Below are positions 26,556 to 34,853 of a stretch of 64,000 bases of DNA, in pieces. Position numbers and translations under genes: made by a program. The notes under the pieces are model-generated. The model ran no database searches. It was given only the letters and a program-made list of their open reading frames with translations, and was not told the origin of the DNA. The first letter of the stretch is position 1. Every line of letters starts with the position of its first letter. The stretch covers positions 1,054,001 through 1,118,000 of the forward strand of contig JAWKIJ010000001.1 of assembly GCA_041394325.1 (NCBI GenBank), written 5' to 3'. This stretch comes from JAWKIJ01 sp041394325 (GTDB lineage: Bacteria; Actinomycetota; Acidimicrobiia; Acidimicrobiales; Microtrichaceae).

Positions 26556-27334
26556 CTCGACACGCGCCCGAGCAGCGTCCGCCACAGGGTCGCCGGATCG
26601 TCCGCTCCCACCGCCGCGCAGACACCCTGTTTCCAGGGGATGTCGTGAGGCACGTCCGGCCATCGGTCCAGATCCAACAGGCGAGGGTTGACGGCGGCCC
26701 AGACGTCGACGAAGCGGTGCCCTCGGACCATCACGTCGGGGTGGGTGACCGCCGAGGCGAGCCGCGTCTCCTTGGTGTGTTCGACGAGGTGGTCCAACAG
26801 GATGCCGAGCCGCCGACCCGGGCCCGGTCCGAAGGACCGCACGATGCCGGCGAGGTCGTCGGCCCCGTGCATCGGTTCGACGACGACTCCTTCGTAGCGG
26901 AGGTCGTCGCCCCAGACCTTCTCAATCAGCTCTGCGTCGTGGAGCCCCTCCACCATCAGGCGGCCCGCTCGGGCGACTCGCGCGCCCACGTCGGGTGCTC
27001 CCACCGAGCCCGATGCGGTGGTCGCGGTCCGGGGTGGGGCATCGTCGACGGGCTGCACCAGCGTCACCGGAGCCCCCTCCAGCACGAAGGCACCCGGGGC
27101 GTTGCGGACGCGACGGTCCCGGCCCGCGTCGCGGATGGTGGTGGCGGCCTCGGTGAACTCGACGATCGGGCCCGTCACGTTGGTCGCCCGGTGGGTGACG
27201 ACCAGCCCCGGCCGCGCGCCGACGCGGCGATACTCCTTGCGGCGGGACGGCCCATTCTCGATCTCATCGAGGTCGGCGAGGATGCCGGCCTGCCGGGCGG
27301 GACGACCGGGAAGCGGGCGGGTCGGTGTGGTCAC
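26483..27334 (-). CDS. DUF3097 family protein
   Basis: A 283-residue soluble protein of an actinobacterial family without known function. Typical blocks are LHDAELIEKVWGDDLRYEGVVVE, GRRLGILLDHLVEHTKETRLA, RGHRFVDVWAAVNPRLL and DIPWKQGVCAAVG. I recall that they give a fold related to primase-type metal-binding domains, but I cannot confirm this. The GTG start at 27334 sits 6 bases after TACCTT on the minus strand, so the gene is probably monocistronic and leaderless. Confidence 0.8.
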   Translation of the reverse strand: MTTPTRPLPGRPARQAGILADLDEIENGPSRRKEYRRVGARPGLVVTHRATNVTGPIVEFTEAATTIRDAGRDRRVRNAPGAFVLEGAPVTLVQPVDDAPPRTATTASGSVGAPDVGARVARAGRLMVEGLHDAELIEKVWGDDLRYEGVVVEPMHGADDLAGIVRSFGPGPGRRLGILLDHLVEHTKETRLASAVTHPDVMVRGHRFVDVWAAVNPRLLDLDRWPDVPHDIPWKQGVCAAVGADDPATLWRTLLGRVSSYRDLHSSLVGSVEQLIDFVTAAA

Positions 27335-27387
27335 GGGGCGAAGGTACCGCCGTCGGGGAATGGGTCCGCGGATCGTCCAGCGCCGGC

Positions 27388-28200
27388 TCACGTGTGGTCG
27401 CTCGGGGCGGCCAACGTCACCTCCACTTCGCGCCCCTCCACGACGGTGAGCTCGGGTCGGTACCGGTAGCCGCGCGGGTGGGTGAACGTGGTGAGGTGCT
27501 CGGGGTCTTCGACGTTCGTCGCGAGGAGGTGACGGAGCAGCGCTCCCTTCAACAGTTTGTTCCAGTGTGACACCGTCACGAGCCGCTCCGGCTCTGCGTC
27601 GGTGCCTCCTACGACGTCGGCGAAGCGGACGCGGATCCGCGTCCGATATGACGCGTGCCGATGGTCCCACGCCGCAGAGTGCTCCTGGGGGAGAAGGTCC
27701 CACACGACGCGCCCGTCCACGATCGGATCGAGCGCCGTGGTCAGTCTTGGCCGCCACCATGACGAGAGCCGGCCCATCGGGGCCAGCGTCGCCCCCATCT
27801 TCAGCTTGTAGTCCGGTATCGGATCGGAAGGGGTGAGCAGGCCGAAGAGCCCGCTGAACACGACCACCTGACGGTTCAGCCGTCGCCGGGCCACCCCTTC
27901 CAGGTCGGAGAGTTTCGCCTCCTCGTACAGCACCCCGCGATAACGCGCCGACGTCGCGAGGGTCGCCGAGAGGAGCACCTTCCGGTTCGCTTCGCGGGCC
28001 GCGGCCAACGCGGATCCGCGAACCCCGAGCAGTCTGGACGCCGTCCCCTCCTCGACCATTGCGGCCGCCAGCGCTTCGGCGACGAGGCGACGGTGATCGT
28101 CGAGTTCGGCGAAGCGGGTGTTCACCGAGTCGAACGGCGCCCCTCTCCCGTCCGGCACCTTGGCCTCCGACGGCGGGAGCAGTACGACGGGGGCGGCCAT
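27388..28200 (-). CDS. yaaA: YaaA/DUF328 family peroxide stress protein
   Basis: A 270-residue member of the YaaA family, which in E. coli lowers free iron and limits DNA damage under peroxide stress. Family marks are VVLLPPSEAKV at the N-terminus, ATLATSARYRGVLYEEAKL, VFSGLFGLLTPSDPIPDYKLKMG, WDLLPQEHSAAW and VSHWNKLLKGALLRHL. Frame and length are normal. It lies 53 bases upstream of DUF3097 on the same strand and diverges from the cytidylyltransferase gene. Confidence 0.85.
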   Translation of the reverse strand: MAAPVVLLPPSEAKVPDGRGAPFDSVNTRFAELDDHRRLVAEALAAAMVEEGTASRLLGVRGSALAAAREANRKVLLSATLATSARYRGVLYEEAKLSDLEGVARRRLNRQVVVFSGLFGLLTPSDPIPDYKLKMGATLAPMGRLSSWWRPRLTTALDPIVDGRVVWDLLPQEHSAAWDHRHASYRTRIRVRFADVVGGTDAEPERLVTVSHWNKLLKGALLRHLLATNVEDPEHLTTFTHPRGYRYRPELTVVEGREVEVTLAAPSDHT

Positions 28201-28259
28201 GCACCGTGTTTAGACCGGGTCCCGTTCCCGAGACGAGACGAGGCGGTACGGTTCGAGCG

Positions 28260-28943
28260 GTGACGACGAACGACGACCGTGACCCGGGGGTGTGGGCGGT
28301 GGTCCCCGCCCGCGGAGGTTCGAAGGGCATCCCGCGGAAGAACCTGGTCGAGGTCGGCGGACGGCCGCTCCTGAGTTGGGTCCTCGACGCCGCCCGGAAC
28401 GCCACCTCGCTCTCGGGCTGCATCGTCACCACCGACGACGACGAGATAGCGGCACTCGCGAGCTCACTCGACGCGACGGTGCACCGGAGGCCCGACGTGC
28501 TCGGTGGCGACCATGTCAGCACCGAGGCGACCGTCGTCGACGTGTTGGAACAGCGGCCCGACATCGACGTGGTGGTGCTGTTGCAGGCGACCAGCCCCTT
28601 CACGACGGCAGCCGAGATCGATCAGGCCGTCGCTCTGTGGTACCGCAAGGCTCAGGGTTCGGTGGTGTCGGCGACCCGGGTCCAGCGCTTCCGCTGGTCC
28701 GACGACGGAGTACCTCAGAACTACGACCCCGCCACGCGTCCACGTCGACAGGACTGGAACGGCGAACTGGTCGAGAACGGTGCGGTCTACGTGAGCGGTC
28801 GCGACGCGTACCTCTCGGGCGGGCATCGTTGCCCCGCCCCGGTGACGATGCTCGAGTTGCCGTGGTGGTCGTTGCACGAGGTCGATGAGCCCGGAGACCT
28901 TCCCGTGATCGACGCGCTCCTGCGTCATCGCGGAAACGATTGA
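28260..28943 (+). CDS. Acylneuraminate cytidylyltransferase family protein
   Basis: A 227-residue CMP-sugar synthetase-like nucleotidyltransferase. VWAVVPARGGSKGIPRKNLVEVGGRPLL is the CTP-binding loop. LLQATSPFTTAAEI is the second family motif, and ENGAVYVSGRDAYL the third. The sugar is unknown because no sialic or legionaminic acid genes are nearby. GTG at 28260 follows TACGGT plus 7 bases, giving a likely leaderless mRNA. Codon use is like that of its neighbours. Confidence 0.85.
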   Translation: MTTNDDRDPGVWAVVPARGGSKGIPRKNLVEVGGRPLLSWVLDAARNATSLSGCIVTTDDDEIAALASSLDATVHRRPDVLGGDHVSTEATVVDVLEQRPDIDVVVLLQATSPFTTAAEIDQAVALWYRKAQGSVVSATRVQRFRWSDDGVPQNYDPATRPRRQDWNGELVENGAVYVSGRDAYLSGGHRCPAPVTMLELPWWSLHEVDEPGDLPVIDALLRHRGND

Positions 28944-29043
28944 CACCGCCCGGTCGAACGTTCTCACGGACATGGTGCGGACGCCGGGTGTCCCGCGGTC
29001 GGCTCCGCTGGCCTGCTCCGTCGTCGCGCACTAGACCGGTCCC

Positions 29044-29118
29044 GCCCCTGTGGCGCAGCCTGGTTAGCGCAGTGGACTTTTAATCCAATGGTCGTGGGTT
29101 CGAATCCCACCGGGGGCA
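29044..29118 (+). tRNA. tRNA-Lys (TTT)
   Basis: Cloverleaf with acceptor GCCCCTG/CGGGGGC, D arm GGCGCAGCCTGGTTAGCGC, anticodon loop CTTTTAA (anticodon TTT) and T arm GTGGG/CCCAC with loop TTCGAAT. The discriminator is A; the following bases are CCC, so CCA is not encoded. Confidence 0.93.
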
Positions 29119-29259
29119 CCCGACGGTCCGCGACGTGTCCGGACAAGCAAACTCGTCGAGCGTCCGGGGTGTCGGGGTCCGGCACGGTCGGCCGAGCCGG
29201 AACGGACGCGGCCACAACGGCACGGAGATCAGCCCGACGAGTTCCATGGAGGAATGCCA

Positions 29260-30834
29260 ATGACCGGTGACCTGCGCTACCGACTCGAACGCTTCCTCCC
29301 GGTCCGCCGGGCGACGCGCCTCGTCTCGGTCCAGGCCATGCTGATCGGCGTCGCCGCGTTCGTCGGCCTCATCGTCACGTCGTGCAAGAGTGGCGACCCG
29401 TCGGATCGGTCCGATGTCTCGACTACCGGGTCCACCTCGACCACTACGACCACCGGAAAGCGCCGGGTCGATGGCGCGGCGACCTTCACCGAGTTGACGG
29501 CGGGCAGCATGGTCCCGCCGCTCAGCGTGCAGGCCGGACCGGACCTTGCCGCGTCCGGGTACCGCCAAGTCGAATACGCCGCGTCGGGGACGGCGACCCG
29601 GTACAGGTCGGCCGATGAACTGGCGGGTGACGGCGACTTCGAGTTCACTCCCGGCGAATCCTCACCGTTCTCCACCCGCGTGCTGGTGAAGCGCCCCGGA
29701 TCCGCCGACCGCTTCAACGGCACCGTGGTGGTCGAATGGCTCAACGTGTCGAGCGGCAGCGACGCGGCACCCGACTACACCTACCTCGCCGACGAACTGG
29801 TGCGCAGCGGGTACGCGTATGTCGGAGTCTCGGCCCAGTACATCGGAGTCGAAGGAGGGCCCGTCTCCGTGGAGATCTCGGCAAACCCGATCGCGGGAAA
29901 GGGTCTCAGGACGCTCGATCCCGAGCGCTACGGCACACTCGACCATCCGGGCGACGCGTACTCCTACGACATCTTCACCAAGGTTGCCGAGGGGATCCGC
30001 AGTGCGGATGGACCGTTGAGTGGCCTCGACGTCAAGACGGTCATCGCAGCCGGGGAATCGCAATCGGCCGAGGCTCTGACCACCTACTACGACGGCGTGC
30101 AACCCCTCGTCCACGAGTTCGACGGCTTCCTGATCCACTCCCGTGCCGGGGCGCCGCTGCCGTTGGGCGAGGGTGGCCGGGGCATCGCGGCCACAGGGAC
30201 CCTCGCCGCCGAGCCGGTGAAGCTTCGCACCGACATCGGCACCCCGGTGATGGTCGTGCAGACCGAAACCGACGTCGCCGGCCCGCTCGACTCGCTTCGG
30301 GCCCGCCAGGGCGACAGCGACACCTACCGACTGTGGGAGGTCGCCGGGACAGCGCACGTCGACCTGGTGCAGATCGGCCCGGTCGAGCCGACGCTCCGAT
30401 GTCTGGTGCCGATCAACCGTGGCCAACAGGAGTTCGTCGTACGAGCGGCGCTCGCCGCGCTCAACACCTGGGCCACCACGGGTTCCGCGCCGACCAAGGC
30501 GGCACGGCTCGAAGTCAGGGGCCACGGCGACCGGGCGGAGTATGTCACCGATGACGACGGCAACGTGCGTGGCGGTGTCCGTACGCCCGTGGTCGACGCG
30601 CCGGTGGACAGGTTGTCCGGGATCGCGCCGGAGGGTTCGTCGCTCGCATGCATGTTGGCGGGGTCGACCACACCGCTGAGTGCCGAACGCCTCGCCGCTC
30701 GGTATTCGTCGCGCGAGCAGTACCTGTCGGAGTACCGGGCGGCCACCGACAGGGCGATCAGAGCGGGCGTCATGTTGGAGGCGGACCGCCGGGAGATCGA
30801 GGACGGTGCGCAGCCCGACCGCATCGCCGGGTGA
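29260..30834 (+). CDS. Alpha/beta-hydrolase domain lipoprotein
   Basis: A 524-residue exported protein. A hydrophobic helix ends in LIVTSCKSG, a lipobox-like site, and is followed by a Ser/Thr-rich linker (about 45-70). The body resembles the alpha/beta hydrolase family Abhydrolase_10. FNGTVVVEWLNVSSG is its early strand, IAAGESQSAEAL holds the probable Ser nucleophile, and LWEVAGTAHVDL the probable catalytic His. The substrate is unknown. GGAGGA lies 6 bases before ATG 29260, which fits better than the ATG at 29254 that directly abuts it. It stands alone after tRNA-Lys. Confidence 0.75.
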   Translation: MTGDLRYRLERFLPVRRATRLVSVQAMLIGVAAFVGLIVTSCKSGDPSDRSDVSTTGSTSTTTTTGKRRVDGAATFTELTAGSMVPPLSVQAGPDLAASGYRQVEYAASGTATRYRSADELAGDGDFEFTPGESSPFSTRVLVKRPGSADRFNGTVVVEWLNVSSGSDAAPDYTYLADELVRSGYAYVGVSAQYIGVEGGPVSVEISANPIAGKGLRTLDPERYGTLDHPGDAYSYDIFTKVAEGIRSADGPLSGLDVKTVIAAGESQSAEALTTYYDGVQPLVHEFDGFLIHSRAGAPLPLGEGGRGIAATGTLAAEPVKLRTDIGTPVMVVQTETDVAGPLDSLRARQGDSDTYRLWEVAGTAHVDLVQIGPVEPTLRCLVPINRGQQEFVVRAALAALNTWATTGSAPTKAARLEVRGHGDRAEYVTDDDGNVRGGVRTPVVDAPVDRLSGIAPEGSSLACMLAGSTTPLSAERLAARYSSREQYLSEYRAATDRAIRAGVMLEADRREIEDGAQPDRIAG

Positions 30835-30956
30835 GCCCGCCGTGGGTGTCGATGGTGGCGTTCCCGCCGCGTCGAGCCTCGCGCGTGCCTGTTCGGGACC
30901 GACCACCACTACGGTCGACACGATTGCCTGTCCGCTCGACCACTGGGAGTACGACG

Positions 30957-31430
30957 ATGATCGGTGACGAGAGCGACCCGAGCGGCGGTGGCGGTGGCCG
31001 CGACCCTGGGAGCGACCTTGCGGGCGGCTCCGTGGCCGGGGCTTCCGCAGAGCGGTTCGCACGGGGCGCGGCGAAGCTGCGGGAGGTGTACGCGGGCGAC
31101 GTCGTGGACCTCCCGGAGGGTTTCATGGCGTTCAACGACGTCATGGTCCGGTCGCTATTTGCCGAGGTGTGGGCACGCGACGTCCTCGACATCCGCTCGC
31201 GTCGGCTGTTGCTCATGGGGGTCATCGCGGCACACGGTCAGACCGACGTGTGGAGGATTCAGGCCCGAGCATCGCTCGTCCGTCGTGAGCTGACCCCCGA
31301 CGAACTCCGCGAGACGCTCGTCGCACTCGCGCCGTACGCGGGCTACCCCAACGTGTCGGGGCTCGTTCGCGCGTGCGAGGAGGTCATTGCCACCTGGATC
31401 GCCGACGGCGAGCCCGCCTACGGGGACTGA
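30957..31430 (+). CDS. Carboxymuconolactone decarboxylase family protein
   Basis: A 157-residue protein. After 30 Gly-rich residues it shows the all-helical CMD fold pattern: YAGDVVDLPEGFMAFNDVMVRSLFAEVWARDVLDIRSRRLLLMGVIAAHGQTDVWRIQ, then ELTPDELRETLVALAPYAGYPN. It lacks the redox CxxC of AhpD-type members, so it is closer to the PcaC-like or uncharacterised branch. GGGAG precedes the ATG by 7 bases. Its 3' end overlaps the convergent hypothetical gene by 13 bases. Confidence 0.8.
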   Translation: MIGDESDPSGGGGGRDPGSDLAGGSVAGASAERFARGAAKLREVYAGDVVDLPEGFMAFNDVMVRSLFAEVWARDVLDIRSRRLLLMGVIAAHGQTDVWRIQARASLVRRELTPDELRETLVALAPYAGYPNVSGLVRACEEVIATWIADGEPAYGD

Positions 31431-31924
31431 CCGGACCGGTCGCTCCGATCCTGCGTACGCCGGTGCCCGACATCGGGCGCTCGGGCGCTCAGGACCAGGC
31501 GACGGACTCCCTCGCGGTCCGGGTCGGGATCGGACCACGAGATCCTCACTTCGTTGCGGCGGGCAACGTCGGCCAGGATGGCCAGCGCGGTCGTGTCGTC
31601 CAGAGGCGATCCGTCCGCCGTGAGCGTCTCGAGCGCGTACCACGACTCGGTCGGTCCCGAGGCTTCGTCCGCGCGCGTTGCCGCCTCGAGAAGTGCCCCG
31701 AATGTCTCGATCCGTGCCGCAAGCGTGGCGATCCCGCCGATCGGGTGTCGGGGGTCGGTCCCTTCGAGGTCGGGCCCCGACGTTGGGGATCCGGGCCGTC
31801 GCCCACCACCCGTGCCCCCGGTGCCGTCGCGTCGGCCCGACTCGTGATCCGCTCGTATCCGGCGCCAGACGCACCACCCGTAGGGACTGATCAGCACGGC
31901 CGCGATCGCGAACAGCCAGAACAT
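31418..31924 (-). CDS. Hypothetical protein with N-terminal membrane anchor
   Basis: A 168-residue protein of unknown function. The first 16 residues (FWLFAIAAVLISPYGW) form a single membrane anchor. A basic stretch and a Gly/Pro-rich linker follow, then a predicted helix-rich domain from about residue 75 (HPIGGIATLAARIETFGALLEAATRADEA) with SWYALETLTADGSPLDDTTALAILADVA. The C-terminus is Arg/Asp-rich. Upstream GTG codons could extend it by about 11 residues. I see no clear ribosome site. Confidence 0.5.
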   Translation of the reverse strand: MFWLFAIAAVLISPYGWCVWRRIRADHESGRRDGTGGTGGGRRPGSPTSGPDLEGTDPRHPIGGIATLAARIETFGALLEAATRADEASGPTESWYALETLTADGSPLDDTTALAILADVARRNEVRISWSDPDPDREGVRRLVLSARAPDVGHRRTQDRSDRSGQSP

Positions 31925-32050
31925 GGTGCCGAGCTCGCTCCGGCCCGCTGCCGCCACTACCGCGCCGCTCGAGAGAGCGAGCGAACGTCTCGGGTGCGCG
32001 GCGCCGTGTGTCGCCTCGGCCGGGTGGGCCCGCCTCGTAGAGTCGCGGGG

Positions 32051-32569
32051 GTGAGCCTCGAACGGACCCATGGCCCCGACATCGCTGTACCCGATCCGCA
32101 GGCGGCGCAGCTCGCCGACGACCGTGCCACCCTGGACCGGTTGACCGACGAGTTCGCCGCGGTGTCGAGGGTGTTGGACGGCATCGAGGAAATCCGGCGG
32201 GCAGAGCTCGGTGGCCTCGACGCCGCGCAGGCGATCCGGGCGCTGTTGGGCGATCCCCTCCTCGCAACCGTCGACGCCCACACCGCGATGTCGCCCGATG
32301 ATCCCGAAGTCGACCACACCCGCTCAGATCTGGCCGGGGACCGTTCGAAGGTCACCCTCCAGCAGATCGACCCGGGGTCCGAGCTCCCATCGGACCGTGT
32401 CCCCGTCGAGGCCGAGGGAGCGGATCCACCGCCCGCCGAGGTTGGCGGGCTTCTCGAAAGGGGCTCCGAGGCTCCGTTCGAACTGCATGATCAGCCCCGA
32501 GTGGGTCACCACGACGAGGTGAGCATCGATCCGCGCGCCTTCCTCGCGGAGGACGTGGACGGCCGCTGA
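32051..32569 (+). CDS. Hypothetical protein, 3' part doubtful
   Basis: The start is well supported: TAGAGT plus 7 bases before GTG 32051, the leaderless pattern used by neighbours. The first 85 residues look protein-like: charged and helical, with LADDRATLDRLTDEFAAVSRVLDGIEEIRRAEL as a probable coiled coil. After about residue 90 the frame runs 246 bases through the convergent phosphatase gene and loses protein character. The real stop may lie near 32300 in another frame, hidden by an indel. No family recognised. Confidence 0.4.
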   Translation: MSLERTHGPDIAVPDPQAAQLADDRATLDRLTDEFAAVSRVLDGIEEIRRAELGGLDAAQAIRALLGDPLLATVDAHTAMSPDDPEVDHTRSDLAGDRSKVTLQQIDPGSELPSDRVPVEAEGADPPPAEVGGLLERGSEAPFELHDQPRVGHHDEVSIDPRAFLAEDVDGR

Positions 32570-33010
32570 TCCGCCGCCCGACACCGCGCCGACGGGTCGG
32601 CCGGCTCGGGCGACTGTGATGAGGATGGCGTCGAGTGCAGAACGTGCCCGCTCCACGACCTCGTCATCGCCCTCCCATCGCGGTGGACGTCGACCCTTGT
32701 CGAGGTAACCGGGATAGCGCTGCTCGATCTCGACCCGGGTGAGGCCCTCCCACTCACCCGCGTCACGTTCCGCGAATCCGTCCACTTCGATCGCTTCCGT
32801 GAGTCCGAGATGGTTCGCGAACGCCTGGGCGGTCGCTCGTGCCCGCTGCAACGGTGAACAGAACACCGCGTCGACGACCCCGAGCGCGAGCGAAGCGGCC
32901 TTCGCCTGTTCGATGCCCTTGGAGGTGAGGGGTGGATCGGCGCGCCCCTGCCATCGCCCCTCCGCGTTCCACGTCGACTGCCCGTGGCGGACCAGCAGCA
33001 CCTCCGGCAT
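32324..33010 (-). CDS. Histidine phosphatase (phosphoglycerate mutase-like)
   Basis: A 228-residue member of the branch-1 histidine phosphatase superfamily. VLLVRHGQSTWN carries the phospho-accepting His, GFAERDAGEWEGLTRVEIEQRYP the proton-donor Glu, and LVVVTHSGLIMQ the second catalytic His. LTSKGIEQAKAASLAL and FCSPLQRARATAQAF are also standard. It could be a broad phosphatase or cofactor-dependent mutase; the sequence does not decide. TACGGT lies 6 bases before the ATG on the minus strand. Confidence 0.88.
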   Translation of the reverse strand: MPEVLLVRHGQSTWNAEGRWQGRADPPLTSKGIEQAKAASLALGVVDAVFCSPLQRARATAQAFANHLGLTEAIEVDGFAERDAGEWEGLTRVEIEQRYPGYLDKGRRPPRWEGDDEVVERARSALDAILITVARAGRPVGAVSGGGSAAVHVLREEGARIDAHLVVVTHSGLIMQFERSLGAPFEKPANLGGRWIRSLGLDGDTVRWELGPRVDLLEGDLRTVPGQI

Positions 33011-33130
33011 CCCCCCACCGTAGGTGGGTCGGAGTTCGCATCGTGTCGTCCCGAGCGCAGGTCCTCGCGGCGCACACGCCGACCCGGACCCGGCCCGGCG
33101 CGGCTGATGGGAGGCTCTAGGCTCGCGGCC

Positions 33131-33370
33131 GTGCCGGTTCTGCGGATGTTCGCGCTCGCGCGCGAGCGTGCGGGAACGGGTGAAGCCGAGATCGACGGCG
33201 CCACGGTCGGTGAGGTTCTCGACAACGCGTCGGAACGTTTCGGTCTTGGATTTGCCGAGTTGCTGCCGAACTGCGCGATCTGGGTCGACGGCACGCCGTC
33301 CGGGCCGTCGACGACGGTAGGGCCGACCTCCGAGGTTGCGGTGCTCCCACCCGTCTCGGGCGGTTCGTGA
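33131..33370 (+). CDS. MoaD/ThiS family sulfur-carrier protein
   Basis: A 79-residue ubiquitin-like protein: LRMFALARERAGTGEAEIDGATVGEVLDNASERFG with a late EVAVLPPVSGG. The family donates sulfur from a C-terminal Gly-Gly thiocarboxylate in molybdopterin or other cofactor synthesis. Here the open frame ends GGS, one residue beyond Gly-Gly, so either trimming is needed or the end is misread. TAGGCT plus 7 bases before GTG 33131 indicates a leaderless transcript diverging from the phosphatase. No molybdenum-cofactor enzyme lies nearby. Confidence 0.75.
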   Translation: MPVLRMFALARERAGTGEAEIDGATVGEVLDNASERFGLGFAELLPNCAIWVDGTPSGPSTTVGPTSEVAVLPPVSGGS

Positions 33371-33380
33371 TCGAGGTCTC

Positions 33381-34177
33381 GTGATCACCGGTCGTGGGCA
33401 ACTCTCCAGGTACGCGCCCCCACCGCCCCAGCGCGGTCCGCGGATCCGCCTCGGGATCGTGTGGTTCGTCGCGCTCGTCGCCGCGGTGCTGCTCGGCACC
33501 TTCGCGGTGGCCGTGCTCTTTGGCGGCGTGGCGGCGTTGGCAGCGATGCAGACAGCGTCGAGGTGGGAGAGGCGGCGCGTGCCGGTCAACGTGGTGCTCG
33601 CAGGGACGATCGGTGGCGTCGTTCCCCTGGCCGCCTATTGGAACGTACGAGCCGCCGCGGCCGCCCTGCTCGTGTCGACCGCTGTGCTGGTCCTGGGCGG
33701 TCGCTCCAGTCCCTGGCAGGCGGTGAAGGTCCGTCGGCCGATCGGGGACAACCTCCAGGCCGTTGCGGCGACGCTTCGCTCGGCACTGGCACCGCGCTCG
33801 CAGCGGCGGCCGTCGTGCAGGCACACCGCATCGACGCCACCGCGGCCATGTACCTACTGGCCCTCGTGTCGACCTATGACAGCGGCCAGCACCTCATCGG
33901 GCTCGAGCAACCTCGCCGCTGGATCGGTCCGATCGCGGGACTCGCCGGCGTCGCAGTCGTCGCCGTTGCGATGATGCCCATCGCCCCGAGGCCGCTCACG
34001 TCGGCGGGATCCGTACTGGTCGTCGGCGCGTTCACCGGTCTCGCGGCCGTCGTCGGACCGTACCTCGCGTCGGCCATGCTGCCGCGGCCGCTGACGAAGG
34101 CGCCGGCACTTCGACGACTGGACTCCTATCTGATCGCCGCGCCGCTGTTCTGGTGTGCGTTGCGGATCGCATCGTGA
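33381..34177 (+). CDS. CdsA-like membrane protein, frameshifted
   Basis: A membrane protein with about seven or eight helices, starting at GTG 33381, 10 bases after moaD. Its end, ALRRLDSYLIAAPLFWCAL, recalls the phosphatidate cytidylyltransferase (CdsA) C-terminal signature, and STYDSGQHLIG sits where CdsA has its Asp-containing loop. The rest is divergent and I do not see the full catalytic Lys/Asp set. The frame breaks near 33780, where one missing base shifts it; joined, the protein is about 265 residues. CDP-diacylglycerol synthesis is possible but unproven. Confidence 0.5.
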
Positions 34178-34306
34178 TCAGCCGTGCGCCCGACCACCAA
34201 CCATGATCGGGTTCGGTGCCACCGCGGGCTGCTCAACTTGGGCGAGACTGTGCCGAATGGATCATCGTCGATCCGACCCCTGATCCGTCGACTCCGAGGA
34301 GCCGCA

Positions 34307-34850
34307 GTGATTCCAACGATTGCCACGCTCGTCGAGCTTCCCCGTCTCGATGCCGTGTCGGAGGTGCCGCTCGACGAGTTGCGGGCGGTGCGCGACCAAC
34401 TCGGTGGTATCGAGAACGCCCTCTCCTTCGCGGCGGATGGCCCAGGGGCGGCTCGACATCGTCCTGGCGGAGTTCCACGCGCGGCTCGAAGGTCGCGCCG
34501 AGTCGGCGCACGACCTCATTCGGCGGATCCCGGAGGTCGTACACCGGCAGGGTCGGGCGGGCGGCGTGCCGCGTCCGATCCGGGACTTCGAACCCGACGG
34601 CCTGGCCGCTCGCCTGGTGGGAACCCTCGACGGGATCCTCGCACCTGGAGATCTCACCGTCATCCAGGAGTTCGACGTGGAGAGGCTCGACGCCATCGCC
34701 GCGGCGGTCAGTGACTACGAGCGCTCCCTGTCCGTCAGGCGCGCCGAGGTGCACCGAATGATCGACGACATCCAGGCGGAGGTCGTGCGCCGCTATCGCG
34801 ACGGCAGCGCGACGGTCGACCAGTTGCTCGTCGACGAGGCGGATCACTGA
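34307..34850 (+). CDS. rsiG: RsiG-like c-di-GMP-binding anti-sigma factor, frameshifted
   Basis: In Streptomyces, RsiG sequesters the sigma factor WhiG when two antiparallel helices bind c-di-GMP through the motif E(x3)S(x2)R(x3)Q(x3)D. Here the first helix reads IENALS, then a 2-base gap in the reading frame at about 34427-34433, then RRMAQGRLDIV. Restoring two bases (for example CG) gives ENALSFARRMAQGRLD, an exact motif. The second helix ERSLSVRRAEVHRMID fits with His for Gln. DIQAEVVRRYRDGSATVDQLL follows. GAGGAG lies 5 bases before GTG 34307, and the restored length is 181 residues. It precedes an XRE gene by 3 bases. Confidence 0.7.
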
Positions 34851-34853
34851 CCG

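Noticed and set aside
28260..28943. Part of a sialic or legionaminic acid cluster
   Set aside because: The cytidylyltransferase-like gene stands alone; no synthase, epimerase or sialyltransferase is nearby.
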